Shown in pieces: positions 56,048 through 64,000 of a DNA stretch of 64,000 nucleotides (position 1 is its first letter; every line of letters begins with the position of its first letter). The notes beneath the pieces are model-generated. The model was not told the origin of the DNA. It searched no databases and was given only the letters and a program-made list of their open reading frames with translations. Both the position numbers and the translations under genes were made by a program. The DNA is taken from the NCBI RefSeq assembly GCF_900188165.1, contig NZ_FZOS01000004.1, positions 1-64,000 of the forward strand, read 5' to 3'. This DNA comes from Edaphosphingomonas laterariae. Its GTDB lineage: Bacteria > Pseudomonadota > Alphaproteobacteria > Sphingomonadales > Sphingomonadaceae.

Positions 56048-58303
56048 ATGAAATCTGGGGCATCGCACCACATGACGCGCTGGATCGCGGCGTCGATTCT
56101 GGCCAGCACGATTGCCACGGGAGTGCCTGCCATGGCCGAGCCGACCGCCGCGCCCCGGACCGACGATGCCAAGGCGAAAGCCGCCGCGCTGGTGGCGCAG
56201 ATGACGCTCGACGAGAAGCTGTCGCTGGTGAAGGGCCATATGCCGATGCTGATGCGCAACCGGCCGGCCGACGTGATCATCGGCGCCGGCCATGTGCCCG
56301 GCATCGCCCGGCTGGGCCTGCCACCGATGCGCGAGACCGACGCGAGCCTGGGCGTCGCCAATCTGCTCAACCTGCGGCGCAACGACGAGGCGACGGCGAT
56401 GCCATCCAGCCTGTCATTAGCGTCCACCTGGTCGCCCGAGGCCGCATATGAGGCCGGCGCGCTGATCGGCGGCGAGGCCCGTGCCAAGCGGTTCAACGTG
56501 ATGCTGGCCGGCGGCGTCAACCTGATCCGCGAACCGCGCAACGGCCGCAATTTCGAATATTTCAGCGAGGATCCGCTGCTTTCCGGCGTGCTGGCCGGCG
56601 AGCATATTCGCGGCGTGCAGAGCAACCAGATCGTCTCCACCGTCAAGCATTTCGCGTTCAACGACCAGGAAACCGGGCGCAACGTGCTGAATGTGAAGAT
56701 CGGCGAGGCGGCGGCGCGCGAATCCGATCTTCTGGCCTTCCAGATCGCCATCGAACGCGGCCAGCCCGGATCGGTGATGACCGCCTACAACAAGGTGAAT
56801 GGCGATTATGCCAGCGAAAGCGACTGGCTGCTCAACGGCGTGCTCAAGCGGGACTGGGCCTATCCGGGCTGGGTGATGTCCGACTGGGGCAATGTCCATT
56901 CGACGACCAAGGCGGCCAATGCCGGGCTGGACCAGCAATCGGGTGCCGAAATCGACAAGCAGCCCTTTTTCGGCGCGCCGCTGAAGGCCGCCGTCGAGGC
57001 CGGAGAAGTGCCGCTGGCACGCATCGACGACATGGCGACGCGGATCGTGCGCGCGCTGATCGTGCATGGCGTTCAGGGCCGGACCGACGAACCCGCCCGG
57101 CCGATCGATTTCGAGCGCAACGCGGCGATCGCCCGGAAAAGCGCCGAACAGGGCATCGTCCTGCTCAAGAACGAGCGCGGCGCCCTGCCGCTTGCTCGCG
57201 AGGTCCGCTCGATCCTCGTCGTCGGCGGCCATGCCGATATCGGGGTGCTTTCCGGCGGCGGGTCGACGCAGGTGCGCCCGGTCGGCGGGCCGGCGCTGGA
57301 GGAAAGGCTGACCGCCAAGACGCCGGCCGCGCTGTTCGCGCGCCGCACCTACATGCCCTCCCCGCCGCTGGCCGCGCTGCAGAAGCGGCTGCCGGAAGCA
57401 CGCATCCACTATCTCGACGGCAAGGATGTCGCCGCGACGGTGGCGGCGGCGAAGCAGGCCGACGCGGTGATCCTGTTCGCCGAACAATGGCGAACCGAGG
57501 CGGATGACGTGCCCGCCCTGTCGCTCGACGGCGCGCAGGATGCGCTGGTCGATGCCGTCGCCGGCGCCAATGCGAAAACGATCGTCGTGCTGCAGACCGG
57601 CGGCGCGGTGCTGATGCCGTGGGCGGACAAGCCCGCCGCGATCGTCGAAGCCTGGTTTCCCGGCCAGCGCGGCGGCGACGCGATCGCCGCGATCCTGACC
57701 GGCGAGGCGGCACCGGGCGGAAGGCTGCCGATCAGCTTCCCCGCCTCGCTGGCGCAATTGCCGCGCCCGCAGCTGGACGGCATCACCGAAGCGCAGAGCG
57801 CGACCGGCGCCGTCACCTATGGGCTGGCCGCCGACGTCAAATCGTTCGACGTGGATTATGATGTGGACGGCGCCAATGTCGGCTACAAATGGCATCTGCT
57901 GAAACAGGCCAAGCCACTGTTTCCGTTTGGTTTCGGGCTGACCTACACCAGCTTCCGCATGTCTGGCCTGAAGCTGTCGGGCGGCGATACGGTGAAGGCG
58001 CGGGTGCGGGTGACCAACACCGGCGATCGCGTCGGCGTGGCGGTGCCCCAATTCTATGCGACCGTGCCCGTGCGCGGCGAGATGGTGCAGCGCCTGATCG
58101 GCTGGCAACGGCTGGAACTGGCGCCCGGCCAGTCCGCCATCGCCGAAATCAGCGCCGACCCGCGCCTGCTGGCGAGCTTCGACACCAATAGCCACGCCTG
58201 GCGCGTCGCTGCGGGCAAGATCGTGGTGAAGGCGGCCGACCATGCCGAGGACAAGGGCCTAACCGCGACCACCACGTTGAAGGCATCGACGATCCGCCCC
58301 TGA
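56048..58303 (+). CDS. GH3-family beta-glucosidase, exported
   Basis: 751 residues from ATG 56048, preceded by GAGAGGA; upstream in-frame ATG 55973 has no such site. A signal peptide (TRWIAASILASTIATGVPAMA) is followed by the (beta/alpha)8 domain with KHFAFNDQE and the nucleophile Asp in WVMSDWG; the alpha/beta-sandwich domain with GQRGGDAIAAILTGEAAPGG; and a fibronectin-III-like C-terminal domain (about 630-740). It hydrolyses terminal beta-glucosyl or similar sugars in the periplasm. The substrate is not evident from sequence. Convergent with the AraC gene. Confidence 0.93.
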   Translation: MKSGASHHMTRWIAASILASTIATGVPAMAEPTAAPRTDDAKAKAAALVAQMTLDEKLSLVKGHMPMLMRNRPADVIIGAGHVPGIARLGLPPMRETDASLGVANLLNLRRNDEATAMPSSLSLASTWSPEAAYEAGALIGGEARAKRFNVMLAGGVNLIREPRNGRNFEYFSEDPLLSGVLAGEHIRGVQSNQIVSTVKHFAFNDQETGRNVLNVKIGEAAARESDLLAFQIAIERGQPGSVMTAYNKVNGDYASESDWLLNGVLKRDWAYPGWVMSDWGNVHSTTKAANAGLDQQSGAEIDKQPFFGAPLKAAVEAGEVPLARIDDMATRIVRALIVHGVQGRTDEPARPIDFERNAAIARKSAEQGIVLLKNERGALPLAREVRSILVVGGHADIGVLSGGGSTQVRPVGGPALEERLTAKTPAALFARRTYMPSPPLAALQKRLPEARIHYLDGKDVAATVAAAKQADAVILFAEQWRTEADDVPALSLDGAQDALVDAVAGANAKTIVVLQTGGAVLMPWADKPAAIVEAWFPGQRGGDAIAAILTGEAAPGGRLPISFPASLAQLPRPQLDGITEAQSATGAVTYGLAADVKSFDVDYDVDGANVGYKWHLLKQAKPLFPFGFGLTYTSFRMSGLKLSGGDTVKARVRVTNTGDRVGVAVPQFYATVPVRGEMVQRLIGWQRLELAPGQSAIAEISADPRLLASFDTNSHAWRVAAGKIVVKAADHAEDKGLTATTTLKASTIRP

Positions 58304-58323
58304 CCGGGGCGGCCATCGCCCGC

Positions 58324-59403
58324 TCAGCCCGCCGGATCGGGATATTGTGAAACACTGGCCGACACGGCCAATTCGCGGCGATAGGCGGCGGGCGGCTTGC
58401 CGAACCATTCGCGGAAAGCGCCGCGAAAGGCATCGGCGTCGCAGAAATCGAGGCGGGCGGCGATGTCCTCGATGCTGAGCTGCGGCTGGCCCAGCAGTTC
58501 GAGGCCGAGTTCGCGCCGGCAACTGGCCTTGATGTTGCGATAGGACGCCCCCTGCCCGGCCAGATGCCGGCGCAACGTCGGCTCGCTGACCCCGAGATGC
58601 GCGCCGACATCGGCGAAGGATGGCAGCCGCCCGCGACTGCGCAGCGCGCGGATCGCGAAGCGACGGACACGTTCGGGCAAGGGCAGGCCCGCGCTTGTCC
58701 CATCGACATCGAACAGGAAGCTTTGCGGCCCGCGCCCGGCCAGTTCGTCGAGCGCGCGAAGGACGGGGAGATCGAGCCATGCGGCGGCGAAGCTGAACCC
58801 CGTCCATGCCGCGCCCGTGATGACCGGATAAGGCAGATCGCCGAGATCCAGCCGGCGATAGAGCCCATCATCATAAGCGATCTGGATCGAACGGAGCGGC
58901 AGCGGCCGGCCGATGAGCCAGCCGAGCAGCCCATGGATGCTGGCAACGCCGTTGAGATCGACCGCGCAGCCGACGAGCGACGGGCCGGAGCGCAGCGAAT
59001 CGATCCGCACTTCGGCGATGGCGCCATTTTGCCGCAGTTCGATTTGCCCGCACCGACCATCCAGCGCCTGAAAGGCATCGCCGGCATGGAGCAGCGCATC
59101 GCGCAACGTGCGACCGGCGAGCAGGCAATATAGGAAAACCCGCCAGTCCCCCGGCCGGAGCGGTGCGCGGCCTTCGGCCATATTGGCATGACGCGCGAGC
59201 AGGCCGGCCAGCCGAGAACCGAGCCGGCCAAGTTGCGCGGTATCGAGCGCGGGCAGAACAAAACCTTCGACATCCGCCGCGTCGAGCCCGGAGGTTTCGA
59301 CGACCTCCGCGACCGACAGGCCGAGCGACTGCACCATGGCCAGCATCTGCCGGGCAAAGCGCTGGCTGCTTGCGGGTGCATCGCCGTTCAAACCACCCTC
59401 CAT
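58324..59403 (-). CDS. AraC-family regulator with OruR/ArgR-type N-terminal domain
   Basis: 359 residues. The long N-terminal domain (1-245) is of the AraC-type arabinose-binding-like group used by OruR/ArgR-like regulators; the C-terminal DNA-binding domain has two HTHs, SFADVGAHLGVSEPTLRRHL and IEDIAARLDFCDADAFRGAF, then WFGKPPAAYRR. It is divergent from the DUF1592/DUF1552 operon across a 187-base gap, so that operon is its most likely target. Effector unknown. Confidence 0.9.
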   Translation of the reverse strand: MEGGLNGDAPASSQRFARQMLAMVQSLGLSVAEVVETSGLDAADVEGFVLPALDTAQLGRLGSRLAGLLARHANMAEGRAPLRPGDWRVFLYCLLAGRTLRDALLHAGDAFQALDGRCGQIELRQNGAIAEVRIDSLRSGPSLVGCAVDLNGVASIHGLLGWLIGRPLPLRSIQIAYDDGLYRRLDLGDLPYPVITGAAWTGFSFAAAWLDLPVLRALDELAGRGPQSFLFDVDGTSAGLPLPERVRRFAIRALRSRGRLPSFADVGAHLGVSEPTLRRHLAGQGASYRNIKASCRRELGLELLGQPQLSIEDIAARLDFCDADAFRGAFREWFGKPPAAYRRELAVSASVSQYPDPAG

Positions 59404-59590
59404 CTTCCGCTCAATCCGCTCCCCCCGCCATCCGCCGCGATCCTTGGGAATACTGCCGCAATCTGGGCAGCATCACCGGGCCGCCTGATCGAAAAATGGG
59501 TGGTCCGCGATCTCTGAATCCCGCAATCGAACATCATAAGCAAGTAATCACTCATAAACACATCACGCGCGAGGGGAGCGCAAGGCGAGC
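59404..59590. promoter_or_regulatory. Divergent AraC/DUF1592 operon promoter region
   Basis: This 187-base gap separates the AraC start from the first exported gene and should hold both promoters. The right half is unusually AT-rich for the window (around 59524-59570). A purine-rich GAGGGGAG stretch occurs about 15 bases before the ATG. No clean AraC half-site pair was identified. Confidence 0.5.
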
Positions 59591-60844
59591 ATGAGGCGAA
59601 CCATCGGCAGAGCAGCGTTGGCCCGGCCACTACAACTGGCCGCATTGCCGATCGCGGCGATCGCGCTGACCGGGGCGAGCGGCCCTACCGGGGGTGATCC
59701 GCACCAGCGCGCCTTCGTGCTGAGCAACATCTATTTCGCGGCCGCGCCCGAAGATGGCGTGTGCCAGCCCATCGCTGCGGGGGCCCTGGAATCCTTCCTC
59801 GCATCGCTGAGCGCGGACGAGCAAGCGGCCCTGTCCGCGCCGGGGAAGCGGGCCGAGCTGGAAAAGCTGATGGGTGAAAGGCTGGGCTTCCGGCGCATGG
59901 CGCTGCGTGCCGGCAATTCCGGCGGACGATCGGCATCGGCCAGGCTGCCGGCCGATCTGGCGCCCGGCGCCACGCCGACGCCCGAACAGGTGCGCGCCAT
60001 CGCCAGGCTCAACGACTTTCCCAAGGGCCGCGGGGCGCTGGCCTTCCAGAACCACGTCATCGCATATGACAGCTGCACCAATCCCGAGGATTTTCCGCAG
60101 CTCGCCAAGGGCTATCGCACCTATGACGGCGCCACCGCCTTCGGCATGAACCTGGATGACAAGGCCGGCCGTGCGGGCTTTACCGGGCCGGACGGGGAAA
60201 GCGGCGTCGACAACCAGCTGTGGCGGGCAATTGGCTGCGTTGCGGCCTTCCGTGAATCCGGCAACCCGGCGACCGCCAAGGGCACGATGTTTTCCGCCCG
60301 CGCACCGACGCTGATCGCGATTTCGGGCATCGACGATCCGCGCAACGACAGCGACGTGACGGTGACGGTGATGGCCAGCGCCGACGCGATCACCAAGAAT
60401 GCCGTCGGCGGCGCGCTGGCCCGCGCCACTTTCGATGCAGACCCCGACCCGGCACTGCGCGCCACGACGCGGGGGCGGATCGTGGACGGTGTTCTGACCA
60501 CCGATCCGTTCGACATTCGCCTGAACTACAAGGAACAGATCCTCGACGCGCCACGCATTCTGAAAGGTGCGCGCATCCGCGCGACCTTGCAGGACGATGG
60601 CGGCATCGAAGGCGGCTTTTACGGCTATTACACGCTGGCCAGCTTCTACAGCTCGATCGAGCAGATGACGGTCAATGGCGCCAATCTGTCGCGCGTTTCC
60701 TGCCCCGGCGTGCGGCAGGCGATCGACAAGCTGGCCGATGGCTATCGCGATCCACGCACCGGCCGCTTCACCGCCATATCCTCCGCGCTCGGCTTTTTCG
60801 GGGTGGCGGCATTCGTCAACGACGGCGCGCAGGCTGCGCGATGA
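59591..60844 (+). CDS. Exported hypothetical protein, first gene of the DUF1592/DUF1552 operon
   Basis: 417 residues with an N-terminal export signal (ALARPLQLAALPIAAIALTGA). The mature part contains FPKGRGALAFQNHVIAYDSC and TAFGMNLDDKAGR; five Cys are scattered without a CxxCH motif. I do not recognise the family. The stop overlaps the next start by ATGA, so it is tightly coupled to the DUF1592-type protein and is likely its functional partner. Confidence 0.75.
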   Translation: MRRTIGRAALARPLQLAALPIAAIALTGASGPTGGDPHQRAFVLSNIYFAAAPEDGVCQPIAAGALESFLASLSADEQAALSAPGKRAELEKLMGERLGFRRMALRAGNSGGRSASARLPADLAPGATPTPEQVRAIARLNDFPKGRGALAFQNHVIAYDSCTNPEDFPQLAKGYRTYDGATAFGMNLDDKAGRAGFTGPDGESGVDNQLWRAIGCVAAFRESGNPATAKGTMFSARAPTLIAISGIDDPRNDSDVTVTVMASADAITKNAVGGALARATFDADPDPALRATTRGRIVDGVLTTDPFDIRLNYKEQILDAPRILKGARIRATLQDDGGIEGGFYGYYTLASFYSSIEQMTVNGANLSRVSCPGVRQAIDKLADGYRDPRTGRFTAISSALGFFGVAAFVNDGAQAAR

Positions 60845-62535
60845 AAGGGACATTCACGATGAAGACCGGCCGTGGCATCGCCATCCTGCTGGCAGCCGCC
60901 GCAACCGTGCCGCTGGTTCTGGCGGGTGCCGACCGCCCGTCGATCGCGGCGGTGCCGGCGAGCCATGCGGACGAGGCATCGACCGTCCGGCGGATCACCG
61001 AACCGCAATATCGTCGCGCGATCACCGACATATTCGGGGCCGATATCAAGGTGGTCGGCCGCTTCGAGCCCGACCTGCGGGTCGACGGCCTGTTGGCGGT
61101 CGGCACCAGCGCGGTTTCGATCACCAGCGGCGGGCTGGAGCAATATGAGACGATCGCCCGCAACATCGCCGAACAGGTGGTGGCGCCCGATCATCGCGCC
61201 AGCCTGATCGGTTGCACGCCGGCTGCCGCCGATCCGGCGGGCTCCGCCTGCGCCGGGCAGGTCTTCGATCGGCTCGGCCTGCGCATGCTGCGCCGGCCGC
61301 TGGCGCCGGCGGAACGCGCCGCGCTGGTGGCAACGACGCTGGAAAGCGCGCGCGCGCTGGGCGATTTCCACGCCGGGCTGGCGGCGGCGTTGACCGGGCT
61401 TTTGACCAGCCCCGATTTCCTGTTCCGCATCGACCGGCCCGGCGCGCCGGAACAAGGCCGCCGCATGGTGGACGGGTGGAGCAAGGCGAGCCGGCTCAGT
61501 TTCTTCCTGTGGAATGCGCCGCCCGACGAAATGCTGCTGGCGGCAGCGGCGAAGGGCGAACTGGACCGGCCCGAGGCACGCGCGCGGCTGGTGGCGACGA
61601 TGATCGCGTCGCCGCGCTTCGCCGATGGCGTGCGCGCTTTCTTCAGCGATTTCCTGCACCTGGATGACATTGACCTGCTGGCCAAGGATGCGCGCATCTA
61701 CCCGGCCTTTTCGAGCGCCGTCGCCGCCGATGCGCGCGAACAGACGCTGCGCACGATCACCGACCTGCTGGTCGACCGGCAGGGCGATTATCGCGACCTG
61801 TTCACCACCCGGCGCATCGCCATGAACCGGACATTGGGCCCGCTATATGACGTGCCGGTCGCCGAGCGCGGCTGGACGTTCCACCAGTTTCCCGACGGCG
61901 ATCCGCGTGCCGGTCTGTTCACCCAGATCAGTTTCCTGGCGCAGCATTCGCACCCGGGGCGGACATCGCCGACGCTGCGCGGCAAGGCCATCCAGGAAAT
62001 CCTGCTGTGCGAAACGATCCCCGCGCCGCCCGCCAATGTGAATTTCGCGGTGGTGCAGGATGTGGACAACCCCACGCTGAAGACGACGCGGGCGCGGTTG
62101 CAGGCGCATCTCGACGACGAGGAATGCGCTAGCTGCCACAAGCTGACCGACCCGATGGGGCTGGCGCTGGAGAAGTTCGACGGCGCGGGCCAGTTCCGCA
62201 CGACCGAACATGGCGAAGCGATCGACACGACCGGCAGCTTCGCCGACACCCATTTCGATGGCGCGGCGGCGCTCGGCCGGCTGTTCCAGCGCAACCCGCA
62301 GCCTATCGATTGCCTTGTCCAATCGACCTGGCGTTATGCGATGGGGCGCAGGCTGGCGGCGTTCGACAAGCCGGTCGTGGCGCGCCTGAACGCCGATTTC
62401 GCCGGTACGGGCTATCGCATGGTCGATCTGATCCGCGCGATCGCGCTCAGCCCCCAATTCTACGAATATGAACCTGCAAGCCCGCCTGCCCGCATGGCCG
62501 GCTGGCCGGCGCTTGCCACCAAGGGAGCGATGTGA
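60841..62535 (+). CDS. DUF1592-type exported protein with CxxCH haem motif
   Basis: 564 residues. A signal peptide (MKTGRGIAILLAAAATVPLV) is followed by what looks like the full DUF1587-DUF1595-DUF1592-DUF1588-DUF1585 series: ITEPQYRRAITDIFG (about 52), RRPLAPAERAALVA (about 150), FLFRIDRPG (about 198), HPGRTSPTLRGKAIQEILLC with ECASCHKLTDPMGLALEKFD (about 370-445), and the terminal TGYRMVDLIRAIALSPQF. CASCH is a c-type haem-binding CxxCH. The series is known mainly from planctomycetes and myxobacteria; function is unknown. Coupled to both neighbours (ATGA; TGATG). Confidence 0.88.
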   Translation: MKGTFTMKTGRGIAILLAAAATVPLVLAGADRPSIAAVPASHADEASTVRRITEPQYRRAITDIFGADIKVVGRFEPDLRVDGLLAVGTSAVSITSGGLEQYETIARNIAEQVVAPDHRASLIGCTPAAADPAGSACAGQVFDRLGLRMLRRPLAPAERAALVATTLESARALGDFHAGLAAALTGLLTSPDFLFRIDRPGAPEQGRRMVDGWSKASRLSFFLWNAPPDEMLLAAAAKGELDRPEARARLVATMIASPRFADGVRAFFSDFLHLDDIDLLAKDARIYPAFSSAVAADAREQTLRTITDLLVDRQGDYRDLFTTRRIAMNRTLGPLYDVPVAERGWTFHQFPDGDPRAGLFTQISFLAQHSHPGRTSPTLRGKAIQEILLCETIPAPPANVNFAVVQDVDNPTLKTTRARLQAHLDDEECASCHKLTDPMGLALEKFDGAGQFRTTEHGEAIDTTGSFADTHFDGAAALGRLFQRNPQPIDCLVQSTWRYAMGRRLAAFDKPVVARLNADFAGTGYRMVDLIRAIALSPQFYEYEPASPPARMAGWPALATKGAM

Positions 62536-63893
62536 TGGCGCAGGATTTCAGCCGCCGCGGCTTCATGCTGAAGGGCATATTGGGCGGCGCATCGGTGACG
62601 CTGGGCCTGCCGATCCTGGATGCGATGCTGAACGAAAACGGCACCGCCTTCGCCGCGACGCTGGGTGGTGCGCCCCTGCCCGTCCGCTTCGGCACATGGT
62701 TCTGGGGGTGCGGGATGATCCCCGCGCGGTTCGAACCCAAAAGCGACGGCGCCAATTACGATCTGCCCCCGCAGCTCGCCCCGATCGAGCCGGTGCGCCA
62801 GCATGTAAGCGTGCTGACCGGCTTTGACGTGATGCTCGACGGAAAGGGCAATCTGCCGCACATTTCCGGCAATACGGCGGCGCGTACCGGCGCGCCGGCG
62901 GACACGTGGCAGGCGATCGAAGGGCCGACCTTCGACATGCTGATCGCCGACCAGATCGGTGGCGGATCCTATTTCCGATCGCTGGAACTGAGCGCCGACG
63001 GCAATCCGCGCACCAGCCATTCGTTCCGCAACGGCAGCAGCATGAACGCGACGATCCCGAGCGCGGCCGAGCTTTACCAGCGGATCTTCGGCCCCGATTT
63101 CCGCGACCCCAATGCCGCGAGCTTCACCCCCGATCCCAAATTCATCGTGCGCAGGAGCGTGCTTTCGGGCGTGTCGGAACAGCGCGCCGCGCTGCTCGCC
63201 CGCGTCGGCAGCGCGGACCGCGCGCGGCTCGACCAATATTTCACCTCGGTGCGCGAGATGGAGGGCAAGCTCGCTCTGCAATTGCAGAAGCCGCCGCCGG
63301 CCGAAGCCTGCGTGCGGCCCGATGCCCCGGCGCCGCTGCGCGCATCGGCGGACCTCACCGACTTTGAAACGCGCAAGGCCAATCACAAGCTGATGGCCGA
63401 ATTGCTCGCCATGGCGCTGGCCTGCAACCAGACCCGCGCCTTCAACATGAACTTTTCCACGGCAGCGTCGGACCTGCGCACCGCCGGCGATACCACCGGC
63501 TATCACCAGACCACACATGAGGAACTGATTGACCGTTCGGTGGGCTATCAGCGGGTGGTGGACAGTTTCGCCGTTCGCAACATGGAGGCATGGGCGGAGT
63601 TCGTGGCGGCGATGGCGGCGATCCGCGAGGGCGACGGCAGCCTGCTCGATAATATGCTGATCGTCGCCCATTCCGACGTGTCCTACGCCAAGAACCACGA
63701 TGTCGCCGGCATTCCGGTGATGCTGGCGGGCCGCGCCGGCGGCAAGGTGAAGCCCGGCCTTCATGTGCGCGGCGCGGGCGAACCGATCACCCGCGTCGGG
63801 CTGACCGCGCAGCAATTGATGGGCGTTCCGGTCGACAGCTGGGGCACGGACGCGATGCGCACGAACCGCCCGATCAACGAGATCATCGCCTGA
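62535..63893 (+). CDS. DUF1552-family protein with Tat signal
   Basis: 452 residues from ATG 62535, overlapping the previous stop (TGATG). The Tat signal is SRRGFMLKGILGGASVTLGL, meaning it probably folds in the cytoplasm, perhaps with a cofactor, before export. The rest is the DUF1552 domain (from RFGTWFWGCGMIPARFEP to the end), with HNDVAGIP-like and other conserved His/Asp stretches; the family is distantly like sulfatase/alkaline-phosphatase folds in some classifications (uncertain). It always pairs with DUF1592 proteins, as here. Confidence 0.88.
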   Translation: MAQDFSRRGFMLKGILGGASVTLGLPILDAMLNENGTAFAATLGGAPLPVRFGTWFWGCGMIPARFEPKSDGANYDLPPQLAPIEPVRQHVSVLTGFDVMLDGKGNLPHISGNTAARTGAPADTWQAIEGPTFDMLIADQIGGGSYFRSLELSADGNPRTSHSFRNGSSMNATIPSAAELYQRIFGPDFRDPNAASFTPDPKFIVRRSVLSGVSEQRAALLARVGSADRARLDQYFTSVREMEGKLALQLQKPPPAEACVRPDAPAPLRASADLTDFETRKANHKLMAELLAMALACNQTRAFNMNFSTAASDLRTAGDTTGYHQTTHEELIDRSVGYQRVVDSFAVRNMEAWAEFVAAMAAIREGDGSLLDNMLIVAHSDVSYAKNHDVAGIPVMLAGRAGGKVKPGLHVRGAGEPITRVGLTAQQLMGVPVDSWGTDAMRTNRPINEIIA

Positions 63894-63921
63894 GCCCCGA
63901 CACCCCAAGGAAAGGTCTGGA

Positions 63922-64000
63922 ATGCCCCCCAAACGGATCGCACATGCGCTTGCCTGGATGGCCGCCGCTGCCGTTTTTGCCACGCCCGTCACCGCAGCGG
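63922..64000 (+). CDS. Exported protein, truncated by the window edge
   Basis: An ATG at 63922, preceded by AAGGAAAGG, opens a frame that runs to the window end. The 26 visible residues are a signal peptide (HALAWMAAAAVFATPVTAA). It follows the DUF1552 gene by 28 bases and is probably the next gene of the same operon. The mature protein cannot be seen. Confidence 0.75.
   Translation, partial: MPPKRIAHALAWMAAAAVFATPVTAA

Noticed and set aside
56417-58243. Minus-strand open frame opposite the GH3 gene
   Set aside because: Translation is His/Arg/Gly/Asp-rich without a domain, while the plus strand encodes a full GH3 enzyme.

Overview
The window is a high-GC stretch of an alphaproteobacterial chromosome, most probably from the Sphingomonadaceae (Sphingomonas or a close relative). 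The evidence is the gene order lptD-surA-pdxA-rsmA, the ChvI-ChvG-HprK-RapZ-EIIA-HPr block next to ATP-type pckA, a short HPr kinase without its N-terminal domain, a PEP-CTERM protein, and palindromic intergenic repeats. Strong Shine-Dalgarno sequences are uncommon. Many genes start with GTG or TTG or overlap their neighbour by ATGA or GTGA. No tRNA, rRNA, CRISPR array or insertion sequence is visible, and no gene-free stretch exceeds 300 bases.

Layout. (1) 1-2.7 kb: the end of an integrated element, with small unknown genes, an AlpA/excisionase-like HTH protein and a tyrosine integrase. (2) 2.7-11.7 kb, minus strand: a complete chemotaxis operon, transcribed MCP, STAS protein, cheA, cheR, cheB, cheD, cheY, cheW, a second cheB-like gene whose methylesterase triad is broken, and an 86-residue protein with a CheZ-like D-x-x-x-Q signature. 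(3) 11.8-29.5 kb, housekeeping: ndk, holC and pepA; divergently lptD-surA-pdxA-rsmA (outer-membrane biogenesis, vitamin B6, ribosome maturation); a TPR protein, rsmB, guaB and an M28 peptidase on minus; a QmcA/NfeD membrane pair; small unknown genes; pckA. (4) 29.7-34.9 kb: ChvI/ChvG two-component system, HprK, RapZ, PTS EIIA(Man) and HPr, then an rRNA methyltransferase. (5) 34.9-53.3 kb: rmuC, a Cys-rich copper-binding protein, def, recR, fmt-truA, a LOG-family protein, an extensin-like lipoprotein, a PEP-CTERM protein, serC-serA, hisZ, purA, a diguanylate cyclase and dnaE. (6) 53.5-64 kb, accessory: a secreted small protein, a TetR regulator, a possible 2-oxoglutarate-type oxygenase with a palindromic operator, a GH3 beta-glucosidase, an AraC regulator, and an exported operon with a DUF1587/1595/1592/1588/1585 protein carrying a CxxCH haem motif and a Tat-exported DUF1552 protein. 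A further exported protein is cut by the right edge.

The points most worth following are the degenerate CheB and the small CheZ-like protein in the chemotaxis operon, and the AraC-linked DUF1592/DUF1552 operon, for which no function is established. All product names rest on motif recognition in the translated sequence; no database search was run.
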